This document shows, one piece after another, positions 57,991 through 64,000 of a DNA stretch of 64,000 bases. This DNA is from Carya illinoinensis (lineage: Eukaryota > Streptophyta > Magnoliopsida > Fagales > Juglandaceae): contig NC_056755.1 of assembly GCF_018687715.1 (NCBI RefSeq), positions 9,621,501 through 9,685,500 of the forward strand, written 5' to 3'. A model generated the notes under the pieces. That model ran no database searches, was not told where the DNA came from, and saw only the letters and a program-made list of their open reading frames with translations. Each line of letters opens with the position of its first letter. Within the stretch, counting starts at the first letter, position 1. The translations under genes and the position numbers were made by a program.

Positions 57991-58594
57991 TAGGTGTCAA
58001 TATATTACACGTACGACTCGTTAATTCAATACAAACACGATATGATAATAGCGAGTTAGGATTTAGTTTTAACGGGTTCGAATCAAAATGGATTGACTCG
58101 TTAAGACATTATTTCTTAACGAATTAATAACGGGTCAATTCATTATGACACGTTAAGAAAGTTAAAATTACAATTATACCCTTATACCTAAAAGTAAAAT
58201 TGTTAGAATTTCAATTTCGATATTTTTATTGTTTAGATTGTAATTTTGGATTTGTAATTAGTTTTATAATTTTTATACATATTGTGATTTTAAAATTTAT
58301 ATAAAATTATGTTAAATTTAAGTATATCAAACTAATTAATTTTGGATCTATTCAACTCATTTACATAAACATTTTGAAACGGGTTATATTATATCGTGTT
58401 AACATATTTCATAATAATTACTAATGGTCAAAACAAGTTAACACGACATGATCCGTTATGTTAATGGGTCGTGTTAGGGTTTGAGATTTTGACACGATAA
58501 GTTTAACGGGTCGGGTTAGGGTTGAGCTATATAGTATAATATATATGTTTTGACACGATACGAACACGACCCATTAACACAATTTGATACCCTA
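57991..58594. mobile_element. hAT-like MITE with TAGG ends
   Basis: It starts TAGGTGTCAATATATTACAC and its right end on the - strand is TAGGGTATCAAATTGTG, then TTAATGGGTCGTGTTCG. Inner motifs ACGGGT and GGGTCGTGTTAG recur near both ends, as in plant hAT MITEs. No clean 8-bp duplication is visible (left TTTTTTTA, right TTATTCTC), so the outer ends are tentative. Confidence 0.55.
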
Positions 58595-60957
58595 TTATTC
58601 TCCAATGATTGTGTTTTTATGTGGCCAGATAAGAAAACTTTGGTCGAAACACTAGCTCCAAGTGGCTAGACAACTTGATGAACTAAATTACCATTCAGCA
58701 TATATACTTTCAAAATCAAAACCAATCAATTGCAACAAGACAATGAAATCATCAACAAGCTCAACTTTAATAGCACCCTGAACATCCATTTATGACATGC
58801 TTCATTTCCCATTAAAAGGGAGAAATGGAAAAAAGAAAAAAAGAACCAAACTTAAAGAAACGAAAGTGACAAACTATATCCTTACAGCGACAAGTGTCAT
58901 CACATGTTGTAACAAATACATTTTACACTTCATCAATATGAATTCAAGCAATGGTAGGCAGAACCTTTGTCTAAACTTTTTACTGGGAAATGGAGGCATG
59001 AAGGTCTAGTTTAGAACTAATTCTGGTCTTGGCACGCAGTTTCGGCCTTGCAGACCTCGACATTGGAGAGGATTTTGCAGTGCAGTCCTTCAACCGAAGG
59101 GGGCCTCGATGTTGGAGAGAGAGAGAGATAGGTGGGGCTCAACTCAGACCCTTAATACAAGAAATTCCTCTATAGCGCACCTCATTATCCAAAACCATGT
59201 ACCCTTACGTGGCACTACTCTATTGGTCTCCGTTATCTTATACTTCATAGGAAAATCCGGTTAGAAGTGTTTCTCGGTTCAATTATTTATCCCACAAATT
59301 AATTAGTATCCTAGCTTTTTCCTAACCTGGCCTGGGAATTAATTATTATAAGAATATCATTCTATTTAATTATTCTGGAAGAATCTATTTATAAATTTCT
59401 CTTTTTAGAAATAGAGATATATATATTGAGTAGTCGATATAGCTAGTTATGACGATGGTGTGACCTACATGCTGAATGACTGACAACGACTTTGTTATTT
59501 TTGTGGGTAATTGAGTACGTATAAGATGCTTAAACCAACTCTCACAACAAGAGTCAAGACGAAGGAAAGTGTGACGGGACAGAACACACATGAAAAAGAA
59601 ACAAGCAACCTTTTCTTTATATATATAATCCATCGCTCCATGGTTTCATCAGGACCACAAATAAGCATATTCGATAATGTTTCTTTGCATCATTAGTACG
59701 CACCATACTAATAAAGTTTTGTTATATATAAATGAATTCGCACACTAATATATGTATTAATATTATTATGTTTATATTTAAAATTTAAATTGATATCATT
59801 TTTATTAAAATCTAATTTCTGACCAATCATATTAAATAAATACGCGTATTGATGCACAGAATTGCTTACAACCAAATTTTTCTCTAATACTATAATTACT
59901 AGTTCTCAGCAAACAATTTATTGATCATGCGACAGCATTAATTCTAATAACATTAATGTTAATTTTCATGGGGTGGGTCTAACCACCACTAGGGGCTCTT
60001 GCTTAGAGCTCCCGCTAGACCATTCCTATTTTTTTTACATCATTTTTTTACACTTATAAATATTTATTTAAAAAATCATAATATTATTAAATAATATTTT
60101 CTTAATCACTAAATAAAAAACTAACTGCTTGCCTTGCAGTTACCCAACTTTTCTCTACTTTTCTCTCTGCCAGACATCTTTTAAAGAAAGTTTCAGGATT
60201 TTCTTCCTTTCACTGGGTGGAAGTGGTTCGGTGCTTCGGCTCCAACCACCTCCTTCCCTAGCCAGCCCTAGTAGCCTTTTTTATTTTTTTTAATCACTAC
60301 GTAAACCAAAAAAAAAATATATTTCTAACTTTTTCCATTTTCATGACTGCACAAACCCTTCGTAGCTAGCTATTCTTCTTCGTTCAAAAGGAACACATCT
60401 TTTCTTGATCAATCTCTAGCCTATTGATCATCATCATCCATCATGCATGCCCAAACACTGATCTCTTATATTATAAGTCATTTCTTATCAATCTATTTCA
60501 AAAGGATAATTAATATTAAATACTTACAACTCTTTTATATATAATATTAATTAATTCACAATGCATTGTAATTACAATCAACCTGCAGCATAATCCAAAT
60601 CCCAAATGCATTTAAACTGGATTTTAATTGACATATATAATTATTGATCTCCATTTAATTAAAATAAATTAGTACTTATAAAAGAATTGTAAGTCGATAT
60701 TTTTCATTTTGAAATGTCTCACGTAAGGGAACACACAATGCAATTAGTAGTGCCAGGCTTAACCAATTAATTAATTAGAACAGTACAGCTAGCATATTTA
60801 ATTAACTTGTATGAATAGTATAGAATATTTGATATATTGACAAATATTTGTGAGCTCTCCTTTGCCCACAATTGAAAATGAAGCGTGCATGTGATCTAGT
60901 TAATTAATTTGCTAGCTAATCTCCATGCATGTACTCTACCTAACCCGGCCGAAGATT

Positions 60958-60988
<31 letters not shown>

Positions 60989-61110
60989 GTCTATATAGAA
61001 GACTTAGTGCCTAGAAAAGGCCAAAGAGGAACAAGATAAAGAGCAGCCAGGCCAATAGGTTTTTGGCAGATTGTATATATATTCTGGCACTAGTCTAGTT
61101 ATAGCAGGCC

Positions 61111-61148
<38 letters not shown>

Positions 61149-61547
61149 GGTTAACTTCAATAGGTTGCAAATACAAGTGATGATGATCTAATATTAATGT
61201 TGGTTTTCCGGCCTTCATAACGATACAAATATATGTTAATGCTAGTGACACTAGCTTGATCTAGGTTTTACCCTTAAAGGGTTACAAATGGTAGCGATCT
61301 TTTATGTTTTACCCACAAAATGTAACAACTTCTAGTGATCTAATTTGTAGGTTTTGCTTGTCGTTTCCATGGGCGAAATATTTATTCAGCAAGCATCTAA
61401 TTCAGCTAGCTAGCTAGCTACCAATATTTAATATTCCAACCATCTTCCCAACCAAAATACTATAAAGACTAACCACGTTCCTCCATTATTTTCCATGCAC
61501 ATGATTTTCTCTCCTCCTAATTTCGATCTTATAATTTTCCTGCACAA
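58595..61547. other. Long intergenic stretch, no intact gene
   Basis: AT-rich. A moderately GC-rich patch at 58980-59120 has a short - strand frame with four Cys (ending CKAETACQDQN then stop, 59017) that I do not recognise. 59965-60260 (GGGGTGGGTCTAACCACC ... ) looks like a dispersed repeat start. TA microsatellites lie at 60961-60984 and 61117-61146. Confidence 0.45.
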
Positions 61548-61840
61548 ATGTCCTTGATGGTTCTGTTAGCGCTTTTGCCTTTCGGCTGCCTTTTTCAGTT
61601 GATGATCATGAGTTTCCATACTACTACTACTTGTGCCTCGAAACCCATTGATCTCACAAAAGGATTCATCTCCCTCCCGCTTAATCGATCAAATTTAGTC
61701 GTACAAAACCCTACGACGTACCTGAAAATAATCGATACAGTTTCACCAATGGAGTTCACAAACTGTGGGTATATTCTACAGACAAGCCTCACTCTCTTGC
61801 CAGCGAAACGAATCCCCGCATGACTGAGATCCGCATACAG
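61548..61840 (+). pseudogene. Citrate-binding-protein-like exon 1, frameshifted
   Basis: It starts MSLMVLLALLPFGCLFQL, a good signal peptide, then DLTKGFISLPLNRSNLVVQN. At the AAAACCC run near 61706 one base is missing. In the next frame the family motif continues as YDVPENNRYSFTNGVHKLWV, then YSTDKPHSLASETNPRMTEI and RIQ, to a CAG|GTAAGC splice donor at 61840. The motif (GF..LPLN.SN...KPYD.P...RYSF..GVHKLWVY) is that of plant citrate-binding proteins of the vacuole or secretory path. The expected second exon is not found in the next 2 kb. Frameshift plus missing exon make it a pseudogene. Confidence 0.72.
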
Positions 61841-62045
61841 GTAAGCTAGCACTCCTGCGGGAAGAAAAATATATAACAAGGATCGTTAACAATAAGTATA
61901 TTAATTTGGAAGCATTTAATTATATATATACATATATATATATATATTTATGTTGCTAATTTATTATAGATAATGAAATCTTAGGACTGCATTATAGATT
62001 TCCATTACATTGCACAGCTTGTAGTTTTAACTTAATTTTATGACA

Positions 62046-62269
62046 TTCAGGGATAAGGCCTCAACCGGGAGGCCAACGGATCCAACCCATGGTTTCGTGG
62101 AGCTCCCTCTGAACACATCCAATTTTCATATCAAGAAGCCATATGACTTGCCGGTAACAGAGCGGTTCAGCTTTGTGGATGGAGTCCACAAACTATGGGT
62201 GTACTCGATCCTCAGACAAACCTCTCTCTAAAAACAATCCCACCAAACCTCGTACAGAGATCCTCATAT
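62046..62269 (+). pseudogene. Second citrate-binding-protein-like exon 1 fragment, frameshifted
   Basis: No signal peptide. It begins after TTCAG near 62050 and reads DPTHGFVELPLNTSNFHIKK, then PYDLPVTERFSFVDGVHKLW and VYS. One extra base in TCGATCCTCAGAC (about 62205) shifts the frame, and SDKPLSKNNPTKPRTEILI follows with no splice donor. It lies about 200 bp after the first fragment in the same orientation, so the pair arose by local duplication of exon 1, with different later breaks. Confidence 0.7.
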
Positions 62270-62756
62270 ATAAGCGCAAACATTTTGTATTTTTATAATT
62301 TTTTTTTATGAGAATTACTTCGTACACAAACAGATTATACAAAATAAACTCATAAAATGATGTGATTTCATGAAATCTATTAGATCTATTTTATAATAAA
62401 AATAATTTAAATTTTAAGATCTGACATATTATATCAAGTCACATCAATTTATAAGTTTATTTTTATGTAATTTCTTTATGTCTATAGTATTTTCCTCTTT
62501 TTATTATATATAATTGCTTGGTCGTAATGTTCCTTCCTTTCATGATCTCCCAGCTCAATCACTGCCCCTTATTTTCCGGCATGAAGTTTGTTTTTCCTCG
62601 TAAAATCTAATTTTCTTTTATCTTTCTACATTGAAGTACTTAAAATTTAGGCGCACAAACATTCATAACTTAATTTAAGCACGAAATCCATCTTCCATCC
62701 ATAATTAGTTTCCTCTTATATATATATATATATATATATATTGAAATTTCTAAGGT
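62270..62756. repeat. MITE-like repeat and TA microsatellite
   Basis: 62310-62490 is the third copy of the family at 3615-3835 (ATTAGATCTATTTTATAATA, ATCAAGTCACATCAATTTAT). 62718-62741 is a TA run. No gene seen. Confidence 0.5.
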
Positions 62757-62761
62757 ACCCT

Positions 62762-63617
62762 TGTAAAACTACGAAATTGTCTACTAATTTCCTTGAACAA
62801 ATAGGTTATATCTCAATTATCAAGATTATGAAATGAATCAATATTTTAAAATAAATAATCAAACTTGCAAGACACAAAAATTGGTTACGAAGTGAAACCC
62901 TTTAAAGAACTCTTTAAAGGTAAAATCCTACAGGGCAGCCAAACCCAGAAAGTCAATCTTATTATTTGAAGAACAATTACAAGTAATAATCAATTACAAA
63001 ACTTTTGCAATTCGACTCTCTTACTTGCCTAAATAAACAACCCGTTTGTCTTCTACCGTAGTAGCAGCCAGAACATTTGGTGATCTTCAAATATTGACTT
63101 CTCTTCTGGAACTCCAGAGACTGAAATCCAATCAATGTTATTTCACCCTCAAAGCACGATCACATTCAAGAAGATATGAAAAATTCCCTTGTGAATTTTC
63201 TCTCATAAATGTTCAGAATATCCTCTCTGAAATTCGTGGCTCAAAGTGTTTGAAAAGATACAAAACCGAATCCCTTTAAATAGAAAGTCTGAAAAGAGTT
63301 CTAGTCGCAGTAAGACTCTGCTGACGGTTAGCAACAAACGCAAAAACGTGTTTCGACGGAGTGCTAATATTTCGCAATAATATCTTCTGTTATTGACTAA
63401 ACTCTGTTAAGATTTCTTCTGGATAAGTGCAAAACTATCAGAACTCGATTTTGACTTCAGGGACTTATCTAAACAACTCCTAAAACTTATAGATAGACTC
63501 ACCATTGTTTAGATACAAATCAATAATTATTTTTACATTCATCCAACAATAATAAATAATATGATAAGATAAGCCTTATCATTACTGATCTAATCCTAAC
63601 CAATTTTTGCCTTTACA
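62762..63617 (-). repeat. LTR of a SIRE/Maximus-like Copia, - strand
   Basis: On the - strand it starts TGTAAAGGCAAAAATTGG and ends GTAGTTTTACA, with TGTAAA/TTTACA inverted ends; 856 bp. A polypurine tract, CCAAATGGGGAGATT, lies just upstream (63618-63632). A TATA-like CTATTTAAAGGG is near 63280. It is the 3' LTR; the element continues to the right beyond the window, so the second LTR and TSD (left flank ACCCT) cannot be tested. Confidence 0.65.
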
Positions 63618-64000
63618 ATCTCCCCATTTGGCGGATTTGTGACAAAACTAACTTGATGAATGTCTTGCATATACAATTTTCCATTTGGAGTCACAAAACC
63701 AACTTGATGAATGTAGTGTGTACCTAAGACAAAAACAACCAGCAGACCAAGATCTCGTGAAAAATATCTTAATACAGTAATGATAAGAAATGACATAGAA
63801 CATTCCTTGAAACTAGTCCCAATAATAATTAAAGATTAGATGTAACATAAACCTACAAAAAGAAAGTGTTCTAGTCATCATCAATAACCATGTTCAATAT
63901 TTAGTTCTCCCCCTCAATATTCTGCTGCTCTCCTTTTTTACTTTCAGCAAATTCATTAAACTCTCACTTACTCAAACTCCCCCTAAATTTCATAATATCA
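63618..64000 (-). mobile_element. 3' internal region of the SIRE/Maximus-like Copia
   Basis: The - strand frame ends FVTNPPNGEIVKAKI at the polypurine tract. Further right, purine-rich words (TTTAGGGGGAGTTTGAG, GAGGGGGAGAAC) recur, as in the long spacer between pol and 3' LTR of SIRE/Maximus elements. Imperfect direct repeat: AACTTGATGAATGT at 63650 and 63701. No pol domain is in view. Confidence 0.5.

Noticed and set aside
57991..58594. Assigning a definite hAT with TSD
   Set aside because: Ends and inner motifs fit hAT MITEs, but the flanking octamers do not match, so it is kept only as a lower-confidence call.
58797..59009. Short + strand frame rich in Lys/Thr, and a - strand four-Cys stretch at 59017-59085
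   Set aside because: Neither matches a family I know, and no start, splice or promoter context supports a gene.

Overview
This is nuclear DNA of a woody eudicot. Genes have GT-AG introns, intergenic DNA is AT-rich, and most of the window is transposable elements (TEs) of plant type: Copia, Ty3/Gypsy, L1-like LINE, hAT, SINE and many MITEs. The MITE families look like those I associate with Fagales (walnut, hickory, oak relatives). That placement is recollection, not a search result.

Host genes. (1) A NYN-nuclease/LOTUS (OST-HTH) gene occurs twice. The complete copy has three exons (32127-40235, + strand). A second copy enters the window already inside its large second exon (1-3141). (2) Next to the complete copy, convergent on the - strand, is a nine-exon gene for Mediator subunit MED26 (TFIIS N-domain type; 41779-43908), which I reconstructed exon by exon. 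(3) The partial LOTUS copy is followed by only the last part of the MED26 terminal exon (14269-14346), so one direct segmental duplication carried LOTUS plus the MED26 tail. (4) On the - strand between the copies lie an invertase/pectin-methylesterase-inhibitor-like gene broken by a frameshift (19802-20381) and a type I (M-gamma) MADS-box gene (21551-22600). (5) Near the right end are two frameshifted first exons of a citrate-binding-protein-like gene (61548-61840 and 62046-62269).

Mobile DNA, left to right. A nested stack sits in the left duplicate (4480-13765): MITE, interrupted by a - strand LINE, interrupted by a Gypsy element (target site duplication, TSD, CACCT) whose 5' LTR is interrupted by a hAT element. 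Then come a decayed Copia (15174-18426, TSD CTAAT), a CCGGGT-rich hAT (23741-24958, TSD TATATATG), a decayed - strand Copia (25404-30229), and a second CCGGGT-rich hAT (33964-36113, TSD ATCAAAAG) in the LOTUS intron. Further right are a 4-kb non-coding block of strand-skewed and tandemly duplicated sequence (45285-49200) and a very young Copia (51339-56420, TSD TAAAC, one intact 1301-residue gag-pol frame, LTRs differing at 3 of 523 bases). The window ends in a SIRE/Maximus-like Copia LTR on the - strand (62762-63617).

The host genes form no evident pathway. LOTUS and MED26 are simply neighbours. I found no rRNA gene, free-standing tRNA gene, CRISPR array or operon. I see no clear new biological system. 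The least ordinary objects are the palindrome array in the young Copia LTR, the CCGGGT hAT family, the skewed block at 45.3-46.5 kb, and the duplication breakpoint inside MED26.
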